This document shows, one piece after another, positions 1 to 8,735 of a stretch of 48,818 bases of DNA. The position numbers and the translations under genes were made by a program. The notes below the pieces were generated by a model. That model did not search any database and was not told where the DNA came from. It saw only the letters and a list, made by a program, of their open reading frames with translations. The stretch spans positions 1-48,818 of the forward strand of contig DASTYT010000120.1 of NCBI GenBank assembly GCA_035764725.1, read 5' to 3'. Within the stretch, counting starts at the first letter, position 1, and each line of letters begins with the position of its first letter. Origin of the DNA: Candidatus Methylomirabilota bacterium (GTDB lineage Bacteria > Methylomirabilota > Methylomirabilia > Rokubacteriales > CSP1-6).

Positions 1-290
1 CGCCGCACATCCGCATGGCGTGGCCGCTCCTGGTGCTGGTGGGCTTCTGCAACACGTTCTACCTCACCCAGACCAGCACCTATCTCCAGCAGCGCGTACC
101 CGACCATCTTCGCGGGCGCGTGATGAGCCTCTACTCGCTCTGCTGGAACCTCATGCCGCTGGGCGGGCTGCTCGCAGGCGTGCTGGCGTCACTGGTCGAT
201 GCCCGCTTCGCGGTGCTGGTGGGCGGCGCGATGGTCGCGGTGAACGCGCTGCTGCTGCTGGGCTCGGCGCGGCTGCGCGCGATCCGTTAG
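1..290 (+). CDS. MFS transporter, C-terminal end (5' truncated by window)
   Basis: Only the last 96 or so residues are present; the frame is open from base 3 to the stop at 288-290. It shows two or three hydrophobic segments (around LLVLVGFCNTFYL and FAVLVGGAMVAVNALLLLG) separated by a charged loop containing LRGRVMSLYSL. That Arg-Gly-Arg-Val-Met-Ser pattern is typical of the cytoplasmic loop in the C-terminal half of major facilitator superfamily carriers, particularly the drug-efflux/enterobactin-exporter-like type. The substrate cannot be judged from this fragment. The next gene starts 28 bases later on the same strand. Confidence 0.7.
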   Translation, partial: PHIRMAWPLLVLVGFCNTFYLTQTSTYLQQRVPDHLRGRVMSLYSLCWNLMPLGGLLAGVLASLVDARFAVLVGGAMVAVNALLLLGSARLRAIR

Positions 291-318
291 GCGCGCTTCC
301 AGGGTATCCTGAGCGGCC

Positions 319-1299
319 ATGACGGTCCCGCGACGCATCTTCACGAAACTCCTGGCCATCGGCGTGCTCGCCGCGCCCCTCGCGGCAATTGCCCAGTCGA
401 CGCGGACTCCGCGTATCGGATGGCTCGGAAACGGCGGCCCAAGACCAGTCTCCAAGAGCCTCGCGGCATTCCGACAAGGGCTGCAGCAGCGGGGCTGGAT
501 CGAGGGCCAGAACGTGATCATCGACTATCGGTGGGCGGAAGGAAACCTCAGTCGGTTCCCTGCGCTCATCGACGAGCTCATCGAGCTCAAGGTCGATGTC
601 ATCGTGCTCTCGGGTACATCGGCGATCCAGGCCGCCCGGAGCGCAACCAGCACGGTGCCGCTCGTCATCATCTACCTCGTCGATCCGGTGACGGCAGGGT
701 TTGTACCGAGTCTCGCGCACCCCGGCGGCAATGTGACCGGAGTGGCCTCCGAGTTCGAAGCGCTGATCACCAAGCAGCTCGGACTTCTCAAGGAGACGGT
801 GCCCGCCGCGTCTCGGATCGCTGTCCTGAAACGCCCTGAGCTGCCGCCCGCCGTCATGCGCTCCGCCGAGATGGCGGCCCGCGAGCTAGGTCTCGTGCTA
901 CAGCTCATGGAGGTTACCGAAGCGGCGCAATTCGAATCGGCCTTTCGGAAGGCGCGGGCCGATGGAGCGGGCGCGATGCTCGTGCTTCCCTCACCGTTCT
1001 TCTACGTGCAACGTCGGTTGTTGATCGAGCTCGCCGCGAAGTACCGCCTGCCCGCGATCTATGAGCTGAGCGACTACGTCGAGGCCGGGGGTCTCATGTC
1101 CTACGCTCCGAATGTCAACGAGATGTTCCGGGCCTCCGCGAGCCATGTCGATCGGATACTCAAGGGCGCCCGACCGGGGGACCTGCCGATCGAGCGCCCG
1201 ACCACGTTCGAGTTCGCGGTGAATCTGAAGGCAGCCAAGGCGATCGGCCTGACGATTCCGCCCGCGGTGCTCGCGCGCGCGGATTCGAGGATCGAGTAG
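319..1299 (+). CDS. ABC transporter substrate-binding protein, TrpX-like (ABC_sub_bind)
   Basis: A 326-residue exported binding protein. Residues 1-26 form a signal peptide (twin basic start, hydrophobic core, cleavage near AIAQ-S). The mature part begins with the RIGWLGNGG strand typical of the ABC_sub_bind family (PF04392), followed by the GLQQRGWIEGQNV motif, the VDVIVLSGTSAIQAA segment and the PEHPGGNVTG-like LAHPGGNVTGVAS loop that mark this family. It ends with INLKTAK-like VNLKAAKAIGLTIPP, also family-typical. Members bind tryptophan/tyrosine-like or unknown organic ligands in the periplasm. No permease or ATPase is adjacent, so it is an orphan here; a second family member lies at 44957-45946. 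Confidence 0.85.
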   Translation: MTVPRRIFTKLLAIGVLAAPLAAIAQSTRTPRIGWLGNGGPRPVSKSLAAFRQGLQQRGWIEGQNVIIDYRWAEGNLSRFPALIDELIELKVDVIVLSGTSAIQAARSATSTVPLVIIYLVDPVTAGFVPSLAHPGGNVTGVASEFEALITKQLGLLKETVPAASRIAVLKRPELPPAVMRSAEMAARELGLVLQLMEVTEAAQFESAFRKARADGAGAMLVLPSPFFYVQRRLLIELAAKYRLPAIYELSDYVEAGGLMSYAPNVNEMFRASASHVDRILKGARPGDLPIERPTTFEFAVNLKAAKAIGLTIPPAVLARADSRIE

Positions 1300-1311
1300 T
1301 CGGCGGCGCGC

Positions 1312-2262
1312 CTACGCGGTCACCATCTCAAGCTGCGCACGGCACCACGCGAGGTCGTCCTCGGTGGCGGGGCACACCACGGCGTCCGGCAGCTCGGGCG
1401 CGGTCGGGCCCTCGCCCGCCACCGTGGTGCGATGCATGACGCGGCGATAGCGGTTCTCGTCCCACGGGCGGCCGCGATGCAGCGTGCAGCGGTTGTCCCA
1501 CATCACGAGATCGCCCGACTCCCAGCGATGCGTGTACACCAAGTCAGGGCGGGTGGCGCGCTCGAGCAGCTCGCGAATGAGGAGCCGCGCCTCGGCCGTG
1601 GGCATGCCCACGATCTCGCACGCGTGCGACGCCACGTAGTAGCCCTTGCGCCCGTTCATCGGGTTGACGCGCACCATGGCCTGCGGTACCGGCGGCACCT
1701 GGGCGGCGTGCTCGGGCGGCAGGAGATCGCCGCCGACGAGGCCGCGCGAGTACGCGAAGCTGTGGATCGCCACCTTGCCCTCGAGCTGGGCCTGCAGCTC
1801 CGGCGAGAGCCGCGTCCACGCCACGCGCATGCTCGCCCACTGGGTCTCGCCGCCCTCAGGCGGCACCTCCCGCCCGGAGAGCAGGGAGGCCATCGCGGGC
1901 ACGCGCTTGAACGAGCTGTCCGTGTGCCACATCTGATTGCCGGCGTTGAACAGGTTGCGCTTGTCGCCCTTGGGAATGAGCTGGTCCTCGGCGTCCACGT
2001 TGGCGAGGTTGGCGATCTGGGGTAGCGTGCGCGCCTTCGTGTCGGTGTTGATGCTGCGGATCGTGACCTCGAGCGGCCCGAAGCGCTCGCTGAACGCGAT
2101 CTGCTCCTCGTCGGTGAGCGACTGCCCGCGGAAGAGCAGCACCGAGTGCTCGTTGAACGCCGCGACGATCTGCTGGAATGTCGCCTCGTCCGCACGCTTG
2201 ACGTCGACGCCCAGGATCTCGACGCCGAAGAGAGGGTGCAGCGGGCGGGTCGCGAGGGCCAT
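1312..2262 (-). CDS. TauD/TfdA-family Fe(II)/2-oxoglutarate dioxygenase
   Basis: A 316-residue cytoplasmic dioxygenase. The start at 2262 is preferred over an in-frame ATG 39 bases upstream because it follows a GAGGAGG ribosome-binding site and gives the family's usual N-terminus. The metal-binding facial triad is visible: HTD at residues 113-115 and the distal His at 262 in NRCTLHRGRP, followed by the 2-oxoglutarate-binding Arg near 273-274 in RYRRVMHRTT. Family members hydroxylate taurine, 2,4-D and related small acids, releasing the heteroatom group. It stands alone, convergent with the binding protein at 319-1299 and divergent from the Uma2 gene. The exact substrate is unknown. Confidence 0.88.
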   Translation of the reverse strand: MALATRPLHPLFGVEILGVDVKRADEATFQQIVAAFNEHSVLLFRGQSLTDEEQIAFSERFGPLEVTIRSINTDTKARTLPQIANLANVDAEDQLIPKGDKRNLFNAGNQMWHTDSSFKRVPAMASLLSGREVPPEGGETQWASMRVAWTRLSPELQAQLEGKVAIHSFAYSRGLVGGDLLPPEHAAQVPPVPQAMVRVNPMNGRKGYYVASHACEIVGMPTAEARLLIRELLERATRPDLVYTHRWESGDLVMWDNRCTLHRGRPWDENRYRRVMHRTTVAGEGPTAPELPDAVVCPATEDDLAWCRAQLEMVTA

Positions 2263-2325
2263 GGCCAGTCCTCCTCGATGCGGTGCGACCCAGCATAGCA
2301 CCGACGACGTATCGGAGACGCGACA

Positions 2326-2354
2326 TTGACCGGACGCGCGCCCTCCGCTACCGT
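2326..2354 (+). promoter_or_regulatory. Candidate sigma70-type promoter, possibly leaderless
   Basis: TTGACC (2326-2331, five of six matches to the -35 consensus) is separated by 17 bases from TACCGT (2349-2354, a weak -10). The Uma2-type start codon follows only seven bases after the -10, so transcription from it would give a leaderless or nearly leaderless message. This is an inference from consensus matching alone. Confidence 0.28.
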
Positions 2355-2361
2355 GACCTTC

Positions 2362-2907
2362 ATGACGGAAACGCTGCGCCGCTGGCGGCGTGACGAGTAC
2401 GACCAGCTGGTCGCCATGGGGATGTTCGTCGGCGAGCGACTCGAGCTACTCGACGGCGCGCTCGTCGTGCGGGAGCCGCAGGGCAGCTCGCATGCCGCGA
2501 TCGTGGCGCACATCGGGCAACTGCTTGGTCGCGCGTTCGGCTCTCGATGGCATCCGCGGCTCCACGCCCCGCTGGCCCTCGACGACGACTCCGAGCCGGA
2601 GCCGGACATCGCCATGGTCGAAGGCTCGCCGCTCGACTACCTCGGCGCCCATCCCTCGACGGCACTCCTCGTCGTCGAGGTCAGCGATTCGAGCCTGAGC
2701 ATCGATCGGCGTCTGAAGGCGAGTCTCTACGCGCGAGCCGGCATCGCCGAATACTGGATCGTGAATCTCGTCGATGGCGCGCTCGAGGTGTATCGCGCGC
2801 CCGAGACCGAAGGCTACCGGACCACCCTGCGTCTCGTCCCCCCAGCCACGGTCACTCCGCTCGCCGCGCCCCGGGCTATCATCGCAGTCTCGGACCTCCT
2901 GCCATAG
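2362..2907 (+). CDS. Uma2-family putative endonuclease (DUF820)
   Basis: A 181-residue protein of the Uma2/DUF820 family, whose fold belongs to the PD-(D/E)XK restriction-endonuclease-like group. Visible features are the N-terminal RRWRRDEYDQLVAMGMF helix, the GERLELLDGALVV strand, the EPEPDIAMVEG segment carrying the acidic active-site residues, and LLVVEVSDSSLSIDRRLKASLYARAGIAEYWIV, which holds the Glu-Val-Ser and Lys expected of the family. The ATG at 2362 starts the domain properly; an ATG in the same frame at 2326 would add 12 residues with no homology. The cellular role of these proteins is unsettled; they are often found in multiple copies. The downstream FAD oxidoreductase begins 12 bases after the stop. 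Confidence 0.85.
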   Translation: MTETLRRWRRDEYDQLVAMGMFVGERLELLDGALVVREPQGSSHAAIVAHIGQLLGRAFGSRWHPRLHAPLALDDDSEPEPDIAMVEGSPLDYLGAHPSTALLVVEVSDSSLSIDRRLKASLYARAGIAEYWIVNLVDGALEVYRAPETEGYRTTLRLVPPATVTPLAAPRAIIAVSDLLP

Positions 2908-2918
2908 CGCCGCGGCAC

Positions 2919-3989
2919 GTGATCGTGTGCGGCGCCGGCGTCGTCGGCGCCTCCACCGCCTACTTCCTCGCCAAGCGTGGCGTCCGCGTCACGCTCATCG
3001 AGCGCTCCGGCGTGGCCTGTGCGGCCTCGGGCAAGTCGGGCGGCTTCCTGGCCCTGGACTGGTGCGACGGGTCGCCGCTGGGCCCGCTTGCGCGGGCGAG
3101 CTTCACGCTCCACGCCGAGCTGGCGCGCGAGCTCCCCGGTGATCACGGCTACCGCCGCATGGACACCTTCATGCTGGCCGCGCGCGAGCGGGGCGCGGTC
3201 GGCGGCGGGCACCGCATCGCCGCGCCCTCGTGGCTGGACGGCGCGGGCGTGGTCACCGCGGCGCTCGGCACGACGGAAACCACCGCGCAGGTGGATCCCG
3301 CGCGCTTCACCGGAGCGCTGGTGGCGGGCGCGCAGGCGCGCGGCGCCGCGCTTCACATGGGCGTGGTGGAGCGCGTCGTGGTCGACGGCGGCGGGGCGCG
3401 CGGCGTGGTGGTAGCCGGCGCGACGCTCGAGGCCGACGCGGTGGTGCTGGCGCTGGGGCCGTGGACCAGCCACGTGGCGGGCGCGCTGCTCCCGCGCGTG
3501 CATGGGCTCAAGGGCTACAGCGTCACGCTGGCCGCGGGCGACATGCCCGCGCACGCGCTGTTCGTGGACTACCGCACCGCGGAGGGCCGGGCCCTCGAGC
3601 CCGAGATCTTCCCGCGCGAGAAGGGCGAGGTCTACGTGTGCGGCATGGCCGATCCCGCGCCGCTCCCCGACTCGCCGGACGAGGTGACCGTGAACGCCGC
3701 GATGTGCGACGTGCTGACGCGTGCGGCCGGGCGCGTGTCCACCGCGCTGGCCGCGGCCGCCGTCACGAGGCGGCAGGCCTGCTACCGGCCGGTCACCGAC
3801 GACGGGCTGCCCTTGATCGGCCCCGTCCCCGGCGCGCGCGGCGCCTTCGTGGCGACCGGTCACGGCCCCTGGGGGATGCTGAACGCGCCGGCCACGGGGC
3901 ACGCCCTCGCCGAGCTGATCGCGACAGGCGCGTCCTCGCTGGATCTCGCCGCCTTCGATCCGCGGCGACTTCGCCCGGCGCGCGGCTAG
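2919..3989 (+). CDS. DAO-type FAD-dependent oxidoreductase
   Basis: A 356-residue flavoprotein of the D-amino-acid oxidase/glycine oxidase family (PF01266). The GTG at 2919 is chosen because it begins right at the Rossmann strand (IVCGAGVVGAS), the FAD ADP-binding GxGxxG motif, and it follows the Uma2 stop closely. Other marks are the acidic end of the second strand (LIERSG), ASGKSGGFLA, the central GARGVVV/DAVVLALGPWTS second FAD-contact segment, and the C-terminal RPVTDDGLPLIGPVPGARG and ATGHGPWGMLNAPATG that close the FAD site. The substrate is probably an amine or amino acid. Its stop codon overlaps that of the convergent gene by two bases. Confidence 0.85.
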   Translation: MIVCGAGVVGASTAYFLAKRGVRVTLIERSGVACAASGKSGGFLALDWCDGSPLGPLARASFTLHAELARELPGDHGYRRMDTFMLAARERGAVGGGHRIAAPSWLDGAGVVTAALGTTETTAQVDPARFTGALVAGAQARGAALHMGVVERVVVDGGGARGVVVAGATLEADAVVLALGPWTSHVAGALLPRVHGLKGYSVTLAAGDMPAHALFVDYRTAEGRALEPEIFPREKGEVYVCGMADPAPLPDSPDEVTVNAAMCDVLTRAAGRVSTALAAAAVTRRQACYRPVTDDGLPLIGPVPGARGAFVATGHGPWGMLNAPATGHALAELIATGASSLDLAAFDPRRLRPARG

Positions 3990-5017
3990 AGCGTGGCGCG
4001 TACGAGCCGCGCGCCCTCGACCAGCGCGCGCAGCTTGCCGCTCGCCGTCTCGCGCGGCAGGTACTTCATCCCGCAGTCCGGCGCCGGCACGAGCCGGTCC
4101 GGCGGCAGCCACTCGAGTCCCGCACGAATGCGGTCGGCCACCTGCGCGGGCGTCTCCACCGCGGGGTCGCCGAGGTCGATCACGCCCAGCATGACCGTCT
4201 TCGGAGCGAGGTCGGCGAGCACGCCGAGATCGAGCTTCGGCTGGGCGGCCTCGATGGAGATCTGCTGGGCGATGGTGCCGGCCAGCTGAGGGAGGAAGCG
4301 GTAGCCGGTGGGCTTCTGCCCGTGCACCACTGCCGCGTAGCCGAAGCAGAGGTGGAGCGCGGTGGGCACGCGCAGCCCCTCCAGGGCGCGGTTGATCACG
4401 GGCACCGCGAAGCGCTTGGCCGCCTCGGGGTCGTTGCGGAGCCACGGCTCGTCGAGCTGGATGACGTCGGCGCCGGCGGCCTCGAGGTCGCGCGCCTCCT
4501 CGTTCACCGCGATGGCGAAATCCATCGCCAGCGTCTCGATGTCGCGATACGCCTCGTTCTGCGCCTGCTGCGCCAGCGTGAAGGGACCGGGCAGGGTTAT
4601 CTTGGCCGGGCGGTCGGTGTGGCGCCGGAGGAACTGCATGTCGCGCAGCTCCACGGGCCGCGCGCGGCGGATGCGCCCCACGATGCGCGGCACCGGCGTC
4701 TCGGCGCCGTTGGCGGCGCGGATCATCCCGGGATTGGCGGCGTCCACGCCCTCCAGGGCGGTGGCGAAGCGGTTCGAATAGCTCTCGCGGCGCTGCTCGC
4801 CGTCGGTGACGATGTCGACGCCCGCGCGCTCCAGCTCGCGAATGGCCAGGATGGTGGCGTCGTCCTGGGCCTCCTCGAGCATCTCAGGCGGCACCTTCCA
4901 CATCGACTGCAGACGCACGCGCGGCACGCCCTTGGCGAGCGTCGCGCGGTCCACCAGCCACTCGGGCTGGGGCAGGCTCCCCACCACGGTGGTCGGCAGC
5001 CGGTGCGCCGGCATCAT
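3986..5017 (-). CDS. MetE C-terminal-like (core-MetE) methyltransferase
   Basis: A 343-residue protein matching only the catalytic C-terminal barrel of cobalamin-independent methionine synthase. It opens with LPTTVVGSLPQP, contains DIVTDGEQRRESY and LDEPWL, and carries zinc ligands in the family pattern: His and Cys in LHLCFGYA and a distal Cys in PDCGMKYLPR. Stand-alone core-MetE proteins are known as methyltransferases in methionine synthesis or in transfer from other methyl donors, so the donor here is open. The start at 5017 forms an ATGA overlap with the stop of the upstream LLM gene, indicating translational coupling in an operon of four genes. The stop codon overlaps that of the convergent flavoprotein gene. 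Confidence 0.85.
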   Translation of the reverse strand: MMPAHRLPTTVVGSLPQPEWLVDRATLAKGVPRVRLQSMWKVPPEMLEEAQDDATILAIRELERAGVDIVTDGEQRRESYSNRFATALEGVDAANPGMIRAANGAETPVPRIVGRIRRARPVELRDMQFLRRHTDRPAKITLPGPFTLAQQAQNEAYRDIETLAMDFAIAVNEEARDLEAAGADVIQLDEPWLRNDPEAAKRFAVPVINRALEGLRVPTALHLCFGYAAVVHGQKPTGYRFLPQLAGTIAQQISIEAAQPKLDLGVLADLAPKTVMLGVIDLGDPAVETPAQVADRIRAGLEWLPPDRLVPAPDCGMKYLPRETASGKLRALVEGARLVRATL

Positions 5018-6072
5018 GAGCGGGCCCGCAATCCCGACTCGAGCAGGCGCGGGAACACGGTGTCGCGGAACGCGGCGATCTCTCCGTCGGGCGGCGCGAA
5101 CGTGAGCAGCGGCATCAGGTAGAGGTTGCGCACGCCGAGCTTGGTCATCTCGGCGATGCGCGCGGCGGCGTCCGCGGGCGTGCCGATCAGGCCCATGGCC
5201 TCGCAGAGCTGGGCCACGATGTCGTCGGGGACGAACGCGGTGGCCTTGATCGCGGCCTCCCAGTCGTGGGCGTGCGAGAGATCGGGATAGACCTGCTTCA
5301 CCGCCTCGGGAATCTCCATGGGCGGCAGGCGCAGCCCGGCGGGCCCGAGCCAGTAGCCGCCCCAGCGCAGGATGCCCCAGTGGACGGCGGTGGGCCGCGC
5401 CAGGCGCAGCGCCTCCGCGCGGCTCGTCATCGTGGACACGCGCACCGCCCAGATGATCTCCAGATCCTCGAGCGACCGGCCCGCGCGCTTGGCGCCGCGC
5501 TCGAGATGACCGAGCGCCGTCTCCACGATGCCGCGGTTGAAGCCCACGAGCAGCAGCGCCCCGTCGGCCACCTCGCCCGCCACCTCGATGGCCTTGGGCC
5601 CCGAGGCCGCCATGATCACCGGGATGCGGCGCTTCGAGGCGTAGCCCAGACGCCCGGGCGCCGCGCCGAACGTGACCGCCTCGCCCGCGAGCAGGCCCTT
5701 CACGGCCTTGATGCACTCGCGCATCTCGGCGAGGGTGGCGGGGGAGCGGCCGATGGTGCTGGCCGAGGTGTAGCCGGTGCCGATCACGAAGCGCACGCGG
5801 TTGGGCGCGAGCTCCTCCACCGTCTGGATCGCGCTCGCCAGCACCGAGGCGTGACGCGTGAACGGATTCGTCACCGCGGGGAACAGCGACAGCCGTTTCG
5901 TGTGCGCGGCGGCCTGGCCCAGGACCACGAAGGTGTCTCGGCTCAGGAGCTGGCTATCGAGGATGCCGGCGCCGTCGAAGCCCGCCGCCTCGATGCTCCC
6001 GATGAGCCTCATGAGGTCCGGCATCGGCGCGGTGCCGGGCACGCGGATGTGGACGCGGACGGGCTCGGTCAT
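5014..6072 (-). CDS. LLM-class flavin-dependent oxidoreductase
   Basis: A 352-residue luciferase-like (bacterial luciferase / F420-dependent) TIM-barrel oxidoreductase. Family marks include FDGAGILDSQL near the N-terminus, the TKRLSLFPAVTNPFTRHASVLASA strand-turn, NRVRFVIGTGYTS and RRIPVIMAASGPKAIEVAG, with FVPDDIVAQLCEAMGLIGTPADAAARI near the end. These enzymes use FMN or F420 to oxidise or monooxygenate varied substrates; whether it uses FMN or F420 cannot be told. It sits between an acyl-CoA ligase (4-base gap) and the MetE-like gene (4-base overlap), so it is probably part of one catabolic operon running from 8694 to 3986. Confidence 0.88.
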   Translation of the reverse strand: MTEPVRVHIRVPGTAPMPDLMRLIGSIEAAGFDGAGILDSQLLSRDTFVVLGQAAAHTKRLSLFPAVTNPFTRHASVLASAIQTVEELAPNRVRFVIGTGYTSASTIGRSPATLAEMRECIKAVKGLLAGEAVTFGAAPGRLGYASKRRIPVIMAASGPKAIEVAGEVADGALLLVGFNRGIVETALGHLERGAKRAGRSLEDLEIIWAVRVSTMTSRAEALRLARPTAVHWGILRWGGYWLGPAGLRLPPMEIPEAVKQVYPDLSHAHDWEAAIKATAFVPDDIVAQLCEAMGLIGTPADAAARIAEMTKLGVRNLYLMPLLTFAPPDGEIAAFRDTVFPRLLESGLRARS

Positions 6073-6076
6073 GCGG

Positions 6077-7606
6077 TCAGGCTCCTTTGCGGTCGCGCAG
6101 CGTCTTCCGGTCGATCTTCCCCGCCGGCGTCTTCGGCAGCGCGCCCACGATCTCGATGGCCCGCGGGTACTCGTGCTGGCTGAGCCGGCTCTTCACGAAC
6201 TCCTGGAGCTCGACGGCGAACGCCGGCCCCTTCCCCGGAGCCACGATACACGCTTTCGGGATCTGCCCGCGGAGCTCGTCGGGCACGCCAATCACCGCCG
6301 CCTCGCGCACGTCGGGATGCGCGAGCAGCGCCTGCTCGATCTCGAGCGCGCTCATGGTCCAGCCGGCGGAGATGATGACATCGTCCGAGCGCCCGGCGTG
6401 GAAGAAGTAGCCGTCGGCGTCCATGTGCCCGCGGTCCTTCACCCGGAACCACTCGCCGCGGCGGCGCACCGCGATCTCGCCCAGCTCGCCGGCCGGCAGC
6501 GGGCCCGCGTCGCCCACCACCGCGACCTCCCAGCCGGGCGCGGCCTTGCCGAGCGCACCGCGCCGCACCTCGTAGCCCTCGAAGCCCGGGTAGTCCACGA
6601 TGATCACGCCGACCTCGGTGCTCCCGTACATGCTGCACGGGGCCACGCCGAAGGCGCCCTTCACGAAATCCCAGGTCTTGGCGTCCATGGGCTCGCCGGT
6701 GAACGAGAGCTTGTGCGGCGCAAAGCGCCGGCCCTCCGCCGCACCCGACTCGCGGAGCATGCGATACACGGTGGGCGCGGCGGCGAGATTGGTGATGCCG
6801 AAGGCGTGGAGCGCGTCCACGATCCGGTGCCCGTCGAACTTGCCCGAGTAGGAGCCCACCGCGATGCCGAGGGCCAGCGGCGCGATGGTGCCGTGCCAGA
6901 GCCCGTGCCCCCACGCGGGCGAGGACGGGCAGAAGTAGCGATCACCCGGAGCGAGGCCGATACCGTAGAGCGCGGCCACCATTAGCGTCACCACCGCCCG
7001 ATGCGTGTGCCGCACTGCCTCGGGAAGCGCGCGGGTGGTCCCCGAGGTGTACTGGAACAGCGCGAGATCGTCCGGCGCGGTCTCCGGCGTGTAGCGCGGC
7101 GAAGCGGCGCGGAGGCGTTCGCCCAGCTCGTCGATGCCGAGCACGGTGACGGCGGGGAAGCGCTCGCGCCAGCGCGCCGCGTCGCGCTCGACGAGGAGCA
7201 GCCTCGGATGGCAGTCGTCGATCCGCAGCGCGAGGCCATCGGGGCCGAACAGCGTGAAGAGCGGCACCGCGACGGCGCCCCGCTTCATCGTGCCGAACAA
7301 CGCGCCGTAGAAGGCCAGCGAGGGCTCGAGCATGATCGCCACACGGTCGCCGCGCGCCACGCCGGCGCCCTCCAGCAGGTGCGCGAAGCGCGACGACCAC
7401 TCGGCGAGGGCGCTGAAGTCGTGCTCCTCGCGCCGACCGTCGGCGAACTGGATGCGCAGCGCCGTCCCCTTCCCCACGTGCCGGTCCACGCACTCGTGGG
7501 CGAGGTTGAGCCGCGTGCGGTCGCCGTCGAAGAGCTCCCACAGCGCGTCCCAGCGGAAGCCCTCGCGGACATCCGGGTAGCGCCGGATATCGAGAATGGA
7601 CGTCAT
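6077..7606 (-). CDS. AMP-binding acyl-CoA ligase (ANL superfamily)
   Basis: A 509-residue adenylate-forming ligase that activates a carboxylic acid via acyl-AMP to acyl-CoA. The nucleotide-binding loop reads YTSGTTRALPEAV, an unusual version of YTSGTTGxPKG in which Gly is replaced and the Lys is Glu. Later motifs are normal: SMYGSTEVG, the hinge Asp in FRVKDRGH, DVIISAGWTMSALEIE, and the C-terminal catalytic Lys in LPKTPAGKIDRK. The start at 7606 begins MTSILDIRRYPD and is five bases past the stop of the MaoC gene. Its operon partners (hotdog dehydratase, LLM, methyltransferase) suggest catabolism of an aromatic or branched acid, but the substrate is not readable from the sequence. Confidence 0.87.
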   Translation of the reverse strand: MTSILDIRRYPDVREGFRWDALWELFDGDRTRLNLAHECVDRHVGKGTALRIQFADGRREEHDFSALAEWSSRFAHLLEGAGVARGDRVAIMLEPSLAFYGALFGTMKRGAVAVPLFTLFGPDGLALRIDDCHPRLLLVERDAARWRERFPAVTVLGIDELGERLRAASPRYTPETAPDDLALFQYTSGTTRALPEAVRHTHRAVVTLMVAALYGIGLAPGDRYFCPSSPAWGHGLWHGTIAPLALGIAVGSYSGKFDGHRIVDALHAFGITNLAAAPTVYRMLRESGAAEGRRFAPHKLSFTGEPMDAKTWDFVKGAFGVAPCSMYGSTEVGVIIVDYPGFEGYEVRRGALGKAAPGWEVAVVGDAGPLPAGELGEIAVRRRGEWFRVKDRGHMDADGYFFHAGRSDDVIISAGWTMSALEIEQALLAHPDVREAAVIGVPDELRGQIPKACIVAPGKGPAFAVELQEFVKSRLSQHEYPRAIEIVGALPKTPAGKIDRKTLRDRKGA

Positions 7607-7611
7607 GCGGC

Positions 7612-8694
7612 TCAGCGGGTGGGTAGCACGACCTCGGCCATGCCGGAGGCGATCACTTCGCCACGTTGATTCGTCCCATCGAGCGCGAGCGTCACCACGC
7701 CCCCGGCGGATTTCCCGGTGACGCGGCCGCGGCACCAGGTCGTGTCGCCGATCAGGTTGTGGCGCAGCACCATCACGTTGAGCCGGCGCAGAAAGCCCGC
7801 GTTCCCCATCCAGTTGGTCACGACATGGCCGAGCCAGGCCACGCGCTCCGGGCCGTAGTCGTAGGGGCCGGGCACGCCCACCGCCTTGGCCAGGGCCTCG
7901 TCCCAGTGGACGCGCTCCGGCGGCTCGGGCACGCCGAAGTCGTTGGGGATGCCGAGGGCGGGATGACGCTCGAAGAGGTCGAAAGCCAGGCCGTGCGCGC
8001 GCACGTAGAGGCTCCCCCAGCCCTGCACGAAGGCCACCACGGAGGTCACGGTGAGCGGGCCCTTCACCACCTCGGGCAGCGCCTCGCCCACGGTCACGTC
8101 GTCCCAGCGGCGCGGCGTGGCGCCGCGCGGCGTCTCGGTGGCGTAGGCGCGCTTGATCTGCTCGATGTCCTCCTCGGAGTAGCGGTGCGGGCCGGCGGAC
8201 TTGTACTTCCCCCGCTCGCGGGCCGTCTCGCGCTCGGTGCGGAAGCACCACGAGTCGGCCTCGCACACGCGCTCGCCGCGCTGATTGGCGAACGTCGTGC
8301 GGTAGATCTGCTGGATGGCGCGCTTGGCGAACTTCGACGGCTTCTCGACCAGCGCGTGGAGCACACTCTCGCCCACGACCTTGTCGTCCATCTTAATGGG
8401 CCGCTCCCAGCGGAAGTCGGTGCCCGCGTACATCGCGTGGATGCCGGGGAGGCCGCCCACGTAGCCGGACACGATGCGGTCCATGGCGAAGAGAATGGTC
8501 GGGGGCGCCACGCCCTCGGCCAGCCAGTAGGGATTGCGGTCACCGATCCCGTGCGCCCAGTGGCGGATGGCGTCGCGGGTGGCCACCTCGATGTAGGGGT
8601 CCGGCCGGCGCACCGGCTTGCCGAGCCGCCCCTGCAGCTCGGCGAGGGCCTCGGGAGTGATCGTGGGGAAGCGGGTGGTCGCCAGCGTCTTCAT
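7612..8694 (-). CDS. MaoC-type hotdog dehydratase
   Basis: A 360-residue double-hotdog protein of the MaoC/FAS1-dehydratase type. The N-terminal half has the VATRDAIRHWAHGIGDRNPYWL segment, the catalytic Asp-x-Asn/His-type region of the family; the C-terminal half contains the GPERVAWLGHVVTNWMGNAGFLRRLN helix and ends in the DTTWCRGRVTGK strand and EVVLPTR. It would hydrate an enoyl-CoA or act in a similar step. The start at 8694 is preferred over an ATG 27 bases upstream because an AAAGGA ribosome-binding site precedes it. It leads the minus-strand operon that continues to 3986. Only 41 bases separate it from the divergent GIY-YIG gene, so both promoters must lie there. Confidence 0.8.
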   Translation of the reverse strand: MKTLATTRFPTITPEALAELQGRLGKPVRRPDPYIEVATRDAIRHWAHGIGDRNPYWLAEGVAPPTILFAMDRIVSGYVGGLPGIHAMYAGTDFRWERPIKMDDKVVGESVLHALVEKPSKFAKRAIQQIYRTTFANQRGERVCEADSWCFRTERETARERGKYKSAGPHRYSEEDIEQIKRAYATETPRGATPRRWDDVTVGEALPEVVKGPLTVTSVVAFVQGWGSLYVRAHGLAFDLFERHPALGIPNDFGVPEPPERVHWDEALAKAVGVPGPYDYGPERVAWLGHVVTNWMGNAGFLRRLNVMVLRHNLIGDTTWCRGRVTGKSAGGVVTLALDGTNQRGEVIASGMAEVVLPTR

Positions 8695-8735
8695 GGTGTG
8701 CCGTCCTTTCGCGCTCTGCACGATACCATCGGCCC

